Positions 10,001 through 21,900 are shown, counted from the stretch's first letter. The stretch: 64,000 nucleotides of DNA from Chiridota heheva (GCA_020152595.1 JAIGNY010000147.1:1-64000), one strand, 5' to 3'. Made by a program: numbers and translations. The notes: a model not told the origin generated them from the sequence alone.

Positions 10001-12891
10001 TCACTGGCCTATACTTAAAAAGAAAACTGTGGTCATCTTTTAAAAAAATAGGAGTGACATTAGCAATACTCCAATCATTAGGAACAACATCAAAGCACTT
10101 TGAAAAGATAATACTCAGGGGAACAGAAAGAACATCAGAACACTTACGTAAGACAGCAGGTTGTATACCATCTGGACCAGGTGTTTTATTTGAATTTAAA
10201 ACCTTCATCTTCTTAGACACAACATCAACTGAAAAATCAACATCCTTAACGGATACTGGAGAATGCACACTAAGATAATCCACAAGATCATCAGCAGGGG
10301 ACTCCTTAGTAAAAACAAACACAAAAGTAGTTATTCAAAACCTCAGCCATATCCTTACCACTATTGATAGTGACATCATCATTACCCTGAAAGGGACCAA
10401 CAACCTCCTTGGTTTTTTGCTCTGAGTGAACATAAGACTTAAACCTCTTTTGACAAATGTTTTTTTAAAAAGCACTTTAGTATTTCTTATCAAACCCTTT
10501 GTAAACTTTTCATGGTCCTTATACCTAGTAAGCTCCACAAGACACCCACTGTGTTCACAACAACGCCACAACTTATTCTTATTCTGAACAGCCTGCAACC
10601 CCCTCCCCTTCTTCAAAACATTTACACTGGCCGACTACGCCTACAGACTTTCTTTAATGGGACAAACCTATTAACACCCTCCAAAACTTTACTTTGGAAA
10701 ACATCTCATGCTTTAGAAGGATTTAAGTCACAGAGCAAAGAAGTCCAAATGAATGACAAATTATCCTGAAGTGCAGCAAAGTCAGCATTCTTAAAATCTA
10801 AAAGCAGTTTATTAGCTGCAGAAGCCTTGGTTTAACAATACAGATCAAAACTAATAATGTCATGATCACTACATCCTATCCTACACACAAGAATTATTTA
10901 CCTAAAATACCAATAAATCTCGCAGAATGTACTATAACACTAAATACCTTTGAAACAATCACACTTAAACATACTTGAAGTACTGCTAGCTAACATTACA
11001 CTAACGATGCAATGACAGCCATTTTGAAAGAGGTACAATGCACGTTCTAGGGAGGGTGCAATGCGGAAATAATTTTTGTTTGGTTCTTCTTTGCTTTGTA
11101 TATAGTTTTGTATATTCCTGTATCAGTGACTTTATATGAATTATAGAACTAATGAATATTTACATTAGTTGTACTGTAAGTAAGCCAATCATGTTATTTC
11201 AAAATCAAAAGCAAGTTTCATCCCAGTGGAAGGTATTGTAGTTCTAAGCAAAATACTAGGCCTAAACAAGACTTAGTAGGCCTTCTGATAGTAGTACTAA
11301 ACTCACTGCTTCGTCACTTGACTGTCTTGGCATTTAAAAGCAAAGGCCTCGATGTACCTTTGGCATAGGTTTTACCATCGTTTGGCCGTATTTTCTTTCA
11401 CAACTTTAACCCGTTTTTGTATGCTGACATTGTGTGATTGCTGTTGTTTACAGATCTGCGGCCTCACGAAGGTTATGGTTTTTGTTATGCTTGCCATTAG
11501 AGATGAACGACAAAATTATTGGTTGTAACTTAATTTACCTTTACACAGCTTCCCTGAGAATATTATTCACTAAGATATAAAAAATCTTTTATCACTAGGT
11601 TCACAACAGATTGAACTTTTATCCCCAAAATCCTGCCATTTAAAACTTCCTTGGAAATGGTAGAATTGATCTATTTTCTGTAAGTCTTCTGTTCGCGAAC
11701 AACTATTCAACCATTACTTTAAGAGCAGAACTAAATTTTGTTGATTAAAGTTTGACAAAAGTGTTTACTTGTTACTTGAATCTATTTAAATGTGCATGAG
11801 TTGTTAGCCAATCAGCTGTACGACAACCATAAAAGTAATATGACCTTAACATAAACGATAACAAGTGACAGAAACTTCGAAGGTCTAACTGGGAGAAACT
11901 TTTTCGTCAAAACGAGCCTAAAAGTTCTACTGATCTTATCTTTTTGAGCACTAAAACAATTTAAAAGAATTACATATAAGAATTAAAGCAAAAAAGTTAC
12001 ATAATATGGTATTGGTAGGATTGCAAGTTTGGAGTGAATTTCGCCCCATCAACCACGGCCTAAGTTTGGTAGCCTAATGTTCAACATACTTTCTCCTTTA
12101 TATACGGAAAGTGTAATAACCCACTGTACATGCCACCAATATGTCAAAAAGTGTATTGTGGGATACGACTATTACTATTAGCTAGGCTTACATGGAATGC
12201 ATTGATAGGCCTACACACGCTTAGGTCAAAACAATCAAGAACAAGTTTTGTTCACAACTCACATTACTGAAAACATGATTTAAACGTTCAAGAGTAATCA
12301 GTGAGGCGTAAGCATAAATCAGCACAGCAGTATTAAAACATGTGGAGCTGTTGTGTACATGGACCCTGGTAAATGTCAGGTGCCACATGTAGTGGTGCCA
12401 AAAAATTAATTATAATCTTATCTCCGTGGTTCATAACTTCAATAATAAACACATTGAATTTCAATAAGGGTCTTTTGAAACAATAATTTTTCAATGTTCA
12501 ACTTAAGTAAAGAGTTAACTCTATTTTTGGAACAAGTTCGGTTCAATTTTAAAGTTCAAGATCATGAAACAAATTTTGGACCCAAAAGGCACCACGCAGG
12601 TCCACGCTGCTACCCTAACGTTTGAAATTCAAGTGTAGTAAGATATGAAAACGAGAGTTACTACATTAAATTAGAAAGAGCCAAAGGGTTTCTACGAAAA
12701 TCAATGCAAGTTTCTGTCTAACAGTAACACTACACTACAGTAACACTGTCTAACGTTTCGACGTTAGCTATATCGTATTCGTAGTACGAACATAGGCCTA
12801 GGCCCTACCTGTTTACGCGAAAAACTTTTGTCTCTTTTAAAAGAAGTGACAATGACCGCTTCGAAATTCTTGACAGTATATTTGAATTCAT
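1586..12891 (-). CDS. COQ10: COQ10, mitochondrial coenzyme Q-binding START-domain protein (5 coding exons)
   Basis: The joined exons 12809-12891, 6190-6363, 5393-5585, 3850-3951 and 1586-1762 (minus strand) give 729 nt, or 242 residues plus stop. Every junction is in phase and uses GT-AG. The family is a START-like (polyketide cyclase/SRPBCC) lipid-binding fold. In yeast and mammals it acts as a coenzyme Q chaperone at the inner mitochondrial membrane and is needed for efficient respiration. Residues 1-28 look like a mitochondrial presequence: rich in R, K, S and L, with no acidic residue before position 20. The family block [12 protein letters not shown] ends exon 2. Exon 3 has FVPWC and the SPLVERY stretch, exon 4 has FNHL and WRFSPG, and exon 5 has FEFRS and FFDEVVKQ. 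Human COQ10A and COQ10B have similar length, about 240-250 aa. It is divergent from SF3B1. It is the only COQ10 in the window, so it cannot be assigned to the vertebrate A or B paralog. Confidence 0.93.
1763..3849 (-). other. COQ10: COQ10 intron 4
   Basis: 2.1-kb intron between exons 4 and 5. It holds an 18-bp perfect palindrome CGGTTAATCGATTAACCG (2864-2881), a word common at hAT transposon ends. I see no other gene or clear repeat. The 116-codon minus ORF at 3164-3514 has no recognisable features. Confidence 0.55.
3850..3951 (-). CDS. COQ10: COQ10 exon 4
   Basis: Exactly 34 codons, phase 0 at both ends (residues 151-184). The acceptor is TTTTTTATTCAG and the donor is GTAAGT. The product begins [12 protein letters not shown] and includes AWRFSPGI. 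This matches the human segment around CTDGxLFNHL and WRFSPG, which lines the lipid pocket of the START fold. Confidence 0.95.
4255..4720. repeat. T-rich 'TTGGCTTTTTT' degenerate repeat
   Basis: Many imperfect copies of a T-rich word (TTTGGCTTTTTT and variants such as TTGGATCTTTT and TTTGGCC) fill most of this span in COQ10 intron 3. They are interrupted near 4450-4610 by unrelated sequence. This is degenerate low-complexity DNA of unknown origin. Confidence 0.5.
4880..5348 (-). mobile_element. Dispersed repeat F, copy 1 (inverted relative to copy at 37.6-38.0 kb)
   Basis: Read on the opposite strand, this block matches 37560-38015 over several hundred bases. Shared stretches include the GAACAGT-rich ends, the 'TTAATTTACCACTACTTTATTGGTTAA' region (read as two shorter words) and the stretch beside 'GCATATGTGT'. 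It contains no protein-coding signal. It is likely a non-autonomous DNA element; the termini carry ACTGTTC/GAACAGT words. Exact ends are uncertain. Confidence 0.65.
5393..5585 (-). CDS. COQ10: COQ10 exon 3
   Basis: Encodes residues 86-150. The first base completes a glycine codon split with exon 2 (GG|G). The sequence starts [19 protein letters not shown] and continues FVPWC, then the SPLVERY block and KPHLVK. The donor is AAG|GTGAGA. These motifs are the core of the coenzyme Q-binding domain. The reading frame continues a little into the intron as an ORF, but the donor and the next exon fix the boundary. Confidence 0.95.
5832..5937. repeat. Short minisatellite (CCATTTTGCTCCACCCTTCC)n
   Basis: About four to five head-to-tail copies of a 22-24 bp C/T-rich unit in COQ10 intron 2. 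Confidence 0.75.
6190..6363 (-). CDS. COQ10: COQ10 exon 2
   Basis: Encodes residues 28-86. The acceptor is a strong one: a long T-rich tract and CCCATTGCAG on the minus strand. A weaker AG at 6295-6296 in the same phase would shorten the exon by 69 nt without breaking the frame, so two isoforms are possible. The end of the exon, [20 protein letters not shown] and then RRIVG, aligns with human [20 protein letters not shown]. The donor is GTAAGT. The N-terminal third is not conserved, as expected for a cleaved or linker region. Confidence 0.85.
6437..6911. mobile_element. MITE family A, copy 1
   Basis: Terminal regions are inverted relative to each other. The left one has TCTTATTCTGTTTAGGAGAT, and the right one, read on the other strand, has AAGTTTGGTATTATTTAAG and AGTAGAAACGACT. 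These match the ends of the copies at 15880-16450 and 38604-39178. Both ends sit at TTAA. The copy lies in COQ10 intron 1, about 75 bp upstream (in the transcript sense) of the exon 2 acceptor. Confidence 0.65.
7064..7095 (+). repeat. Poly-A tract
   Basis: A run of about 30 A in COQ10 intron 1, following CCCACCCCC. It could be an old retroposon tail, but no body is recognisable next to it. Confidence 0.6.
8075..10860 (-). mobile_element. CR1/L2-like LINE, degenerate and interrupted
   Basis: Read on the minus strand, the element runs from the endonuclease-RT linker (about 10860-10330: LWRCC..., RYKDHEK) through the RT. The RT part includes [24 protein letters not shown] and [16 protein letters not shown] (10300-9770). 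It resumes at [16 protein letters not shown] (about 8770-8720), [21 protein letters not shown] and a C-terminal NCGHP near 8075. The RT segment that should carry the YADD/FADD catalytic box is missing. A different LINE fragment (8781-9766) sits in its place. Several stops and frameshifts make it a dead copy inside COQ10 intron 1. Confidence 0.85.
8781..9766 (-). mobile_element. I-like (RNase H-bearing) LINE 3' fragment nested in CR1-like LINE
   Basis: On the minus strand it encodes the RNase H-domain words [10 protein letters not shown], then a GIQKK...[15 protein letters not shown] stretch. It ends with the 3' tail GTTAAACATCAACAAACC and further CAAAC repeats. The same family occurs at 33520-34865, 44106-44159 and 57135-59685. 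The copy begins after the RT and has several stops. Its 5' edge joins the flanking CR1-like element directly after DKVPF. Confidence 0.8.
10861..12808 (-). other. COQ10: 5' half of COQ10 intron 1
   Basis: Non-coding. The stretches 11360-11460 and 12138-12172 match, on the opposite strand, the sequence at 63760-63900. This marks pieces of a dispersed repeat. I see no exon here. Confidence 0.5.
12809..12891 (-). CDS. COQ10: COQ10 exon 1 (start and mitochondrial presequence)
   Basis: The ATG at 12889-12891 opens 27 codons plus 2 nt and ends at AACAG|GTAGGG. The phase fits exon 2 exactly (AG|G, arginine). The peptide [20 protein letters not shown] looks like an amphipathic mitochondrial targeting peptide. 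An in-frame TAA lies upstream, so this is the first ATG of its frame. A longer ORF in another frame over the same bases (12764-12964) cannot be joined to exon 2 and is a shadow. There is no sequence homology to rely on. The call rests on phase, donor and peptide character. Confidence 0.72.
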
Positions 12892-14820
12892 ATTGCCTTG
12901 AAGTCCTTCTTTTCTCGAAATTACTCCTTAACACATCTTTAAAATTAGTCGATGAGGGTAACAAGCAAGCAGTCAGTCAGAGGGCCTACGTAAAAATGTT
13001 GTAAGTTTAACTCAAAGTTGTTGAACTTGCTAGAGCTGTAGCTTGTATAACGATTGCGTTCTTCAGTCAGTCTGTCAGTCACGTACATACGTACGTAACA
13101 ATTTTTTCCGCTAAATTGTCAAGGTCAATGACGTCATTCTGAGAGATTTTGAATAACGGTCACCCACTGTCCTCATTACTCATTACTTCACAGAGGTCAA
13201 AAGGAGTTACTTGGATGGTAAGTCTTCTGCAATCGAAAAACAAGAAAACCCTTTTTACCCTAGCTAAATTCTGTAAGATCATTATGGATAAGCATTGAAT
13301 TAACCTTGAAACACATTTCCGTCCATTCCATTATGGTGGCTGGCGTCATCATACTTCATTAACTTTTTACTTTTATTCTGGTTACTGTTGTGCTTTGCTA
13401 TCTGTATTTGCATGCGTATACTCAGAATAGTATTTAGTACAAGCAGGGAGTTGTTACATATACTCTGTATACCCCAAATTGAGGTGAGAAAGAGTGAACA
13501 ATAAACTGTAAACTGTACGCCAAAATGGGACAAAAAAATTATTACCTGATCTTAATGAATTTTATTTCTTATTAATCTTATTATTCTTTTATTTCTTATT
13601 AATCTTATTCTTATTAATTTTTTCATTAATCTTTTTCTTAATAATTTCATTTCTTATATCGAGATACTGTAGATACATCAGTCCAGCGCGACCGTGACCA
13701 CAACAAAAGTTTTCTTAACGTCATGCAAATATTTTTGATAAATGTTGTTATAACATTATATATGGTTATAGAAAGGTCGTAAAAAGGTTTATAAAATATT
13801 ACTAAGGTTTAACAAATATAAAATTTAAATATATTACTGTACTTTGTATATACTAGGGGAAATGTCAGTGATATTTCTAGAACCACACATTCTAATGGTG
13901 TTAAAACATTATAGCAGAAAATATTAGGAAAATGTATTTTAGTTTGTTTCCTGGCATGCTTGGGGAAGGCTGGTTCAATAAAGATAATCGACGCGTAGTA
14001 ATAAGTTAATTTTGAGCTCAACATCCCTTTAGGGAATTTTAAACTTAAGCAATTAGTCACGGTCCGACAAAACCCAGATTTTCGTTTTGATACGAGTGCT
14101 ATTTTTGCAGCGTTCATCATATCCTATTGTATGTCTTCGACATTTTGCTGTGATAACATGCTTGCCTTCATAGATCAATGCGTGGATGCAATAACTTTTG
14201 GTTTTGGTGCGTTGTTGTAAAGAATTTTGCATTCCAAAACTCACCAAAAATGACTCAAAAAACTCAGTTTGAGTGACTTTAGCATGTTTAATAACATTGA
14301 CTCGGAATTTGCCGGCGATTCTTTCAGAAACAGTCTCCAGGTTGCTAGGTCATCATACAGCCGTTACTATACAACCTCGAGCAGGGAGTATTCGGAATCA
14401 CCACGAGGCAGTTTCTTCTGTCAAAGTGAAATTAAACTGTAAAAATCCTGCACTCGTTCGGTTCCGCGAAATGACGCAATCTCGTACAGAGCAATGATTT
14501 GTTTTTGTTTGTAAATCTCTAACGGACACCTTTTCAACTGTACAAAAAAGATGCGGGGAGGGCACGCCAAATTATGTCATGAAAATGGCCCGGGTTCAAT
14601 TAGCATATTAGTAGGTTTTGCTCTGCATGACCCATTTCACAGATGCCCCACTAATTAAATCTGGGGTGGCTCGCACACTCTAGAAAGCACCTAATTTAAA
14701 GAGTTTTTACAAATTTTATGCCTGGCAAAGGTTGGCAGACATAGCAAAGGCAAACTTGAGGCTTTCTTAGTATGAAAAAGTACAACACTGCAATATGTAC
14801 GGCTGTTGGCCACCATCTTT
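12892..14820. other. Upstream region of COQ10
   Basis: Contains the presumed COQ10 5' UTR and promoter; the transcription start is not visible. CGTACATACGTACGTAAC near 13081-13098 is a short palindrome-rich word. An AT-rich degenerate tract of TTTATTTCTTATTAATC words spans about 13558-13660. No further gene is supported. The small minus ORFs near 13.8-14.2 kb show no recognisable motif. Confidence 0.45.
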
Positions 14821-14834
14821 GTCTTTAGGGAAAA

Positions 14835-15045
14835 TCCAGAATAGTGTATGCGCAAAGCGCTTGAAATTTTACAATTTTAGTGTTTTAGGGCGATATTTGT
14901 GTTACTAAGATTCTTTAATGAAAAAATCAGATATATGGTCTTTGAAGAAAAAGTGTTTCAATGATTGAAAGGGCAATGTACTTGTTCTTTTTATAAGGAC
15001 ACCTTTGCTCTCAGAAAAAGGGCACTTTTTAGACTTTTCCGAAAT
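14835..15045 (+). mobile_element. Dispersed repeat G, copy 1 (GGGCACTTTTT-type)
   Basis: Words such as GGGCGATATTTGTGTTACT, TTTGAAGAAAAAGTG and AAAAAGGGCACTTTTT occur here in the same order as on the opposite strand of 16660-16905. It is one arm of an inverted pair about 1.6 kb apart. No coding capacity is visible. Confidence 0.65.
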
Positions 15046-15879
15046 GTTTGGTTGGGAGCACATGCCCCGGTTCCGTCACCTACGCCTGGGGTATGAAATT
15101 AGGCCTATACAATGTTGATACCCGCAGAATAAAGGAAGTCAATTTGATACCTGCACTATTGATTATTAAGCAAAAGTATTGTCAAAATGGACCCCTTTAT
15201 CTTTCCCCAACAAAATTGCTCAATATAACACCCCCACAGACAAAGTCATCATGCCATGCCAACATGCCTTACCACCAACTTATCATGGTTAAACTACTAC
15301 ATCATTGATGTTCTGGTTATATGATAGGTAATTATAAACTGCGTCATTATAGAGGACAAAGATTTAGGGCCAATCATTTTGGCTACAATCAAATAATAAG
15401 TCTCTTCTCCAACATGTCCAATATATATATAGGCGTATAGGAGCAAATTTATCTGGGGGCTGAATGTTTCAGACTTCCACTGCGCCCCCTAAAAACTTAT
15501 ATACACATGCATTTTGTCTATATATCTTTTGCGGTTTGTTTCCCTAGCTATTTTATATTTCCAAAAAGGATAGTGATGATTATGAAAAAACATCATTTTC
15601 TCTGAAATAACTTTGGGAGGGGTGAAGCATATATTTTCGACTAAATCAAGAGTTCGCATATATCTAGAATAAGTCTTCCCAGAAAAGAAAAAAATAATGA
15701 TAATCTTGTCAACTGATAATCTTGCCAACGCTGCTTCATGTGCTTCTTAACTGATGACATGACTATTTTGATTAGGGGTTCAACACCGTTCCTGAGGTTA
15801 GGACCGGCCACTCTCTCAATTTATGATCTTTGTGTAATACCTTTGTTGGGTTGGTAACTGAGTTAATCCTTGGAAGTTT

Positions 15880-16450
15880 TCTATCTTATCGGTCAAGTGG
15901 TCAAGCAGAAGGACTTCAAAAGAAATTTGAAACAAGCATTCAAAAATCTTATTCCGTTAAAGAGATATCTAAATTTAAAGTTTGGTATTATTTGTGTGGA
16001 AAACAACTGTAATCAGACTAGCCTGCTAGTTGTGATGTCATAGCCTCAGATTCCTCAAAGTCTTTATCTGTGTGTGTATTCTATTATTTTGTCCTGCAAT
16101 TTTGTGGATTAATTATCATGGAATATGTCCAAAAAAATAGTAAAACTGAATCTAGAAAGAGTATTTATAATATACCACCTGAAGAAAGTTCGATGAAAAA
16201 ATAAATAGTGAAAAAATTTGATAAACTTTCTTTAAAATACATTAACAATTGTTAAGAATGTGAGGTTGAAGACGCCAACTTACTATGGTAGACTAACTAT
16301 ACCAGTCATTTCTACAAAGATAAGACAGAGCTTTAAACTTGAATATCTCCTTAAGGGAATAGGATTTTTGAACGCTTTCTTCACTATTTTGTTTCTTTTG
16401 AAGTCCTTCATATAAAATGAACTTGTTTAACCACTGAACTAATACTTTAA
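15880..16450. mobile_element. MITE family A, copy 2
   Basis: Long imperfect terminal inverted repeats. The left arm has GGACTTCAAAAGAAA and AAATCTTATTCCGTTAAAGA. The right arm, read on the other strand, has GGACTTCAAAAGAAAC and AAATCCTATTCCCTTAAGGA. The arms extend about 100 bp with mismatches. The interior is non-coding. It is homologous along its length to 38604-39178. Confidence 0.8.
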
Positions 16451-16659
16451 CATGTTTAAGAACCGATTTCTTCACGTTAGGCAAGTGTCATCAGGGGGTA
16501 TGTCTGCATTTAGGCAATGTATATTCAGTATGCTCCCCAATATAATAGTCGCCAAGAGCAGAAGCATAGGAAGTGGGAGTAAGCTGTCCCTTTGAGAGGA
16601 CTTCACCTGCCTGGTTACCATAGGTGGCGGAAGTAGAGGGAACAGGCCACCCCCTACTT

Positions 16660-16905
16660 TTCTTAAAATTTTAAACAGTATGCCTTTTTCAGAGAGGAAA
16701 AGTGCCCTTTTTTAGAAGAAAATGTGCCCTGTCTTACAAGACAGTTGCCTTTTTTGATTATGTCCTTTCAAACATTGCACTTTTTCTTCAAAAACTATTT
16801 ATTTGAACTTTTCACTAAAGAAAGAGTAACATAAATATCGCCCTATAAAAAGACTAAAATTGTGACATTTCACGCGCTACGCGCGCATATATTTTGAAAT
16901 TTCCA
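16660..16905 (-). mobile_element. Dispersed repeat G, copy 2
   Basis: Opposite-strand copy of 14835-15045. Read on the minus strand it gives GGGCGATATTTATGTTACTC and then AAAAAGGGCACTTTTCC. Confidence 0.65.
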
Positions 16906-17077
16906 TATATAAGGACAAAGTTGGGGCCCAAAGAGAAGAGAAGAAAAATGTTCTTAAAAACACCTCAAACAGTACATGTCCTTCAGCTTGGTGATGTCAT
17001 CAAGGTAATTCCAGGACAGTTCTGATGTATTTCTTATAAATATAATCACACTTTTTTTACATTATTGTCATCTACCT

Positions 17078-17400
17078 ACTGTGGTGTAGCGGTTATCATA
17101 CCTGTCTGCAGACCACGAGGCCGTGGGTTCAAGCCTGGGTTGGGTAGACACACCAGTGTACCACAACTGGTTATCAAAGGCCGTGGGCATTGACTTGGTT
17201 GTCGATGTTATGTCTGTCCGTACGTCGTACCTGTGTCCTCGTCCGGGTCGTATTAAGCGTTTCGTGATAGCATTGTTACTATCATAACCGAATACGCAGG
17301 CGACGACCCCGTCATTGTAATTGTGTGTTCACTCGTCGTCGTCGTCGCTCAACAGCCCTTTGCACACTGTACAATTTAAAGAGCCTTCGTTTTCCTTGCT
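17078..17400 (+). mobile_element. tRNA-derived SINE, second type
   Basis: The head has GTGGTGTAGCGGTTATCATA (A-box-like) and GTGGGTTCAAGCCTGG (B-box). It is followed by a roughly 230-bp body rich in GTCGTC words. It resembles a tRNA gene only in its first 75 bases. Confidence 0.65.
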
Positions 17401-17564
17401 TATAACGTGTATAACTTAATTGATTTTTACATTATTTTAAGTATTAAATATATTTGATTCATGACCAATATTAATCATGCATGATATGTCTGAATCCTTC
17501 CGATCCCAAGATTTTCCAATTTTTGCAGATTTTAGTATAATTTTTTATTATTTTCGATTCATCC

Positions 17565-17638
17565 ACTTGCGCCATGGAAACCGCGGGAATAAGCACCGGC
17601 GTTAGACATATGAGCCTTATGGCTCAGATAGATTTAGC
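17565..17638 (+). mobile_element. Solo 3' end of SINE family related to 49195-49456
   Basis: The words TGCGCCATGGAAA, AATAAGCACCGG, and TATGGCTCAGATAGATTTAG match, in order, the last 70 bp of the SINE at 49195-49456. The head is missing. Confidence 0.65.
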
Positions 17639-18658
17639 TAGCAAATAAAAAGAGAATGAAAGGGTCCCTAGTAATATTTTCCGTATGTGTTGAGGGGGAG
17701 TGGGGGGGGGAATTGGTTTTATATAAAGCTACACTACTGTGGTGCATGATTGAAAGTACAACAATTGGAAAGTACCCCAGATCCTGTGCCCTCTCCTCAG
17801 ATTCAAACACAATCCGAAATTGAAGGATATTTCCAGAAAATTGAAGAAAACTGCATGAAAATTGACAAAAACTCGCCCCCTCCCCCAATAAAATAATTAG
17901 GCTACCCCACCCCCTCCCCCTCCACCACCACCACCTGTTACGGCATTTTAAGGTGCTAATAGCCCCCTTTAGACACACCACTGTTCTTGTTATGTTTTCT
18001 GCATAGAAAGTGTAATGTAACTGACGTCTTTATATCAAGACAATATGTTTTAAGAAACCAAAACAATTTGTGAATAAGAAGGAAACAATTTCACTAATGT
18101 AATTGGTTTAATTTAGATAACTTTAAGTGGTCCTGCCATGCCTTCTAAAAAAATAGATTTAACCTGTTATAGGTTTTTCATATCCGTGAATTCAATAATC
18201 CGTCAAGAAAGCTTGGAAATAAGTCTATTTTTATGATGAAAAAGGACTTACAAATTGATAATTTATTGCTTGCTCCGAAAAAAAGTTGAAAGGGATTTGT
18301 GACGTCATAACAGTTTGCACGTCATTTCAGATATTGCTGATCGTAACACCTATACTAACCACGTACAAACAGCATCTATGTCGTTGCTTTTGAATTTGAA
18401 CCGCTTGCAGACAAGAAAGAAGGATCAGGCAGTCAGGCTACAACTTGCCCTTACATGGGCCCTTACACGGTCCTACAGTACAAAGCTTGCGTAGTCGGCA
18501 TGAAATCCTTACTGTTTCGCAAGTAATATTTTGTTAAACATAATTAAATTAGAGTGTTTGCAACAACATCTACTTTTGTTGACGTCTAATGGAAATATAA
18601 AGTTTTATTTATCAATGTTCTAGTCTCTGTCGCTTGACGTTTAGTCAACAGGCTCACA

Positions 18659-18912
<254 letters not shown>

Positions 18913-18984
18913 AAAATTCCTTTTTTGATATACGAATATAATTACACTTTTGACTCTATACATTTATATATATATATATATAAA

Positions 18985-21900
18985 CCACGGTATTTGTTAG
19001 TTTTTTCCCGATTAGATGTACAAACGATGACTTTTTGCAAATTATCGTCAAGACAGTCTATCCGCCCAACAATTTGCTGCAAACTAAAGAAACGTTGCGA
19101 TGACGTAATTGAAGTCTTTATATATATATATATAGTATATATATATAACGTTATATAGCTATTATATTCCGTTTTGTGTTTTGCACTTGAATTAAAAGTT
19201 TTTGAAAGGATTGTAAAAAATGTATTAGTTTCTTTTTCTAACACAATAATTACTATCAGATTTATTTAATAGATTTTTCTTTCTTCGATCATATCCACAT
19301 AACCAAATTTCCAACTGTAAAACCGAATCTCACTGAGTCTTATTTTCTTAAAATTTCATGAATTTTTAATACTCACGAAACAGTAAAAAGACGATGCAGG
19401 TGAAGCAACTGTTTAAATCGAACAGAACAGGGGTAACAATCTGGCGTGAGTTGAATATGACACTGTACTCGGTAAGCTCCGAATAGCCGAAAACTCGGTT
19501 CATGTCAAGAGCACAAAACACGTCCAGAATTGTCTCGTTTTGTTACCCTTTGGCATTGATAAACGACTTTTAGTTTGAGAATTTATATAACTGCATCTTC
19601 CAAGTACACAACGCTGCGGCATTTCGTTTAATATTTGCTTGGAAAATGTAATATTATAGAAGAACAAACAGAGATGCTATCGATACTAGTTGTGAAATTT
19701 TAATGGCGGACGCACGTTATACAGTTATACGTGGCAGCGCATCGGTGCATTGTTTACATACAGGCGTTCCCAAAATGACGTTATTGCGTAATGAGCCTTA
19801 TTCTGTTTTTTTTTTTTTTTTTTTGGTGACGAATAATGCATTTTTTTTTTTTTACGATTTTCTCGCAATCGATTGGGTTTTGTGCAAAAAAAGTTATTTT
19901 TTTGCAATTGAATTAACCCAATTAACTTATTTAACGTAAATTCCGACCCGCATGGCAGGACCACTTCCATTAAAAAATCATATCTACAAAAGATGCATAT
20001 GATAAAGAAACGAATATAATAAGAGACTATGTTTAATCCAGCCGTGAGGACACTGCAAATATTCCGCAAATTTTTCGAAAAATCAGTTCTAATTAAACAG
20101 TTAAACGGACTCTTATTACAGAACGATACTGCTAAATCCATAGGCGGCGGAAGCGGGAGGGGTGGGGCGGCATGCAGGGGACCGTCGCCCAATTATTTCA
20201 ATGGGGAGGGAGCAGGACCCCTTATAATCATTTGTAATTTTTGGCATATTTTAATCACCCTGAGATTTAATTCATATGTTATCTTTATATGAAAGCCTAC
20301 CCACAATTAAGTTCAATTTTGCAAAACAAAAACTTCGAAGTTTTTGTAACACATTTTCTATAATGGACTCCCCTGACTAGAATGGAAAGTCCAGTCATAT
20401 GGTCATACTCTCTTGCATTACGTCTGACCAATGACAACTCGCCTCCCTGGCCTAATTCTAACACGTTATAAGCGGGCTTTATTGGATGTTGGCACTATTG
20501 ACTATTGCCTATTGGCCTATACCTGAAAGCGGATATATTCATTTTCTAACATTTTGGAAAAAGTTAGGTTGCTCACTCGCATCATAAACATAGGTAAAAT
20601 CATAATTGTATTAAGATCTCCAATTGTTTTTATATAAATTAAAAGCTGCCCGTTTCATTGTGTTAATTTTGCACTAGCGTTTTGTTTACCAATAGCCTAC
20701 ATTAGGCTAAGCAGACTTTTTAGAGAATATCATGGGTCCAAATAAATTGTTATATGCAGGCCAGTAGCCAGAACTTAGAGAGGGGGTTCGTTTTTGTTTT
20801 TTGTTTTTTTACCCGAGAGAAGGCTACCGATTCGTCAAATGATCAGAACCGTTCCGGTAATTATACAAGCTTTGAAATTCCAAGTGCTTATTAGGTATTT
20901 AAATTTCAGAAGAGCACTTTCTCTGAAAAAGGATGTTCTTCAGAGTTTCAAAATGTAAAATAATCTATTAGTAGTGTGCGATAGACTGGGAGGGGCGGGA
21001 TATAGAACAGGTTCGTTTTAAAAGTTTGACAAAAATTACACATGTTCATAGTATATTATTGGAAGCTTATCCAACATAATTCTTTTAGACTGACACAAAT
21101 TTGTTAAAGAGTGACCATAGACCTTTAGCCATGAACAGAAACGTGAACAATAAAACATTATATTTCCACATTATGCGTTTTTGACATGAATTTTGACTTG
21201 TATAATATACTTTCTTCCTATGCGTTGTAACGTACTTTATTGCCCTTCAAATGTCAATTTTGCAAGAGCTTTCGGGGACTTCGTCCGTGGACCCCTACCA
21301 GGGCTTCGCCCCTGGACCCACCAGGGACCCTTAAGCGGGCGCCTGGACCCACGCCGAAAAGTGACACCTCAACCTAACGGTCAATTTGTTTAATAGATTT
21401 ACACCTGTTCAGTGCCCCCCCCTCCCCTAATATTTTCCTTTCCGCCACCACTAAATTCCCTCATGACAAACAGTGGGCGACAGCTGACAGTCTGAAATCT
21501 TCAACTGTTTAAGTGGTCCCTTACTTCATACAAATTCTTAGCTTTTTTATTTCTAAATTCTTATCCCAGAATGCTGTTTGATTTGTTTTCGCTACCTAGT
21601 ATCATTTTGTTTTCCGAGCTTAGTAATCTATTGCGTTTTAAGAATATATTTTTGCCAAGAAAATCGGAAATTTAACTCATGATTTGCAAAAAGTGGAAAA
21701 TTCAGAATCAAAATATTCAGAATAAATGGGACAAAAGTTAATTTAACAGTCTGACAGTATAATCATTTTTTTATTCGCTTTCTCTCTCCAAATTTCTCTC
21801 AGACCGACTTTTTATGATCTTGGACAAACATTTGTGCAAAGTTAAATAAAAACCTTTACGGAGATAGAATATGAGTGTTCCAATAATAAAGACTTCCCCC

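Noticed and set aside
12764..12964. 66-codon minus ORF as COQ10 exon 1
   Set aside because: Its phase at the CAG|GTAGGG donor is incompatible with exon 2, giving a stop. Another frame over the same bases (ATG at 12889-12891) fits in phase and reads as a mitochondrial presequence.
17080..17150. Functional tRNA gene
   Set aside because: Only the head resembles a tRNA; about 230 bp of SINE body follow. The acceptor stem does not pair.
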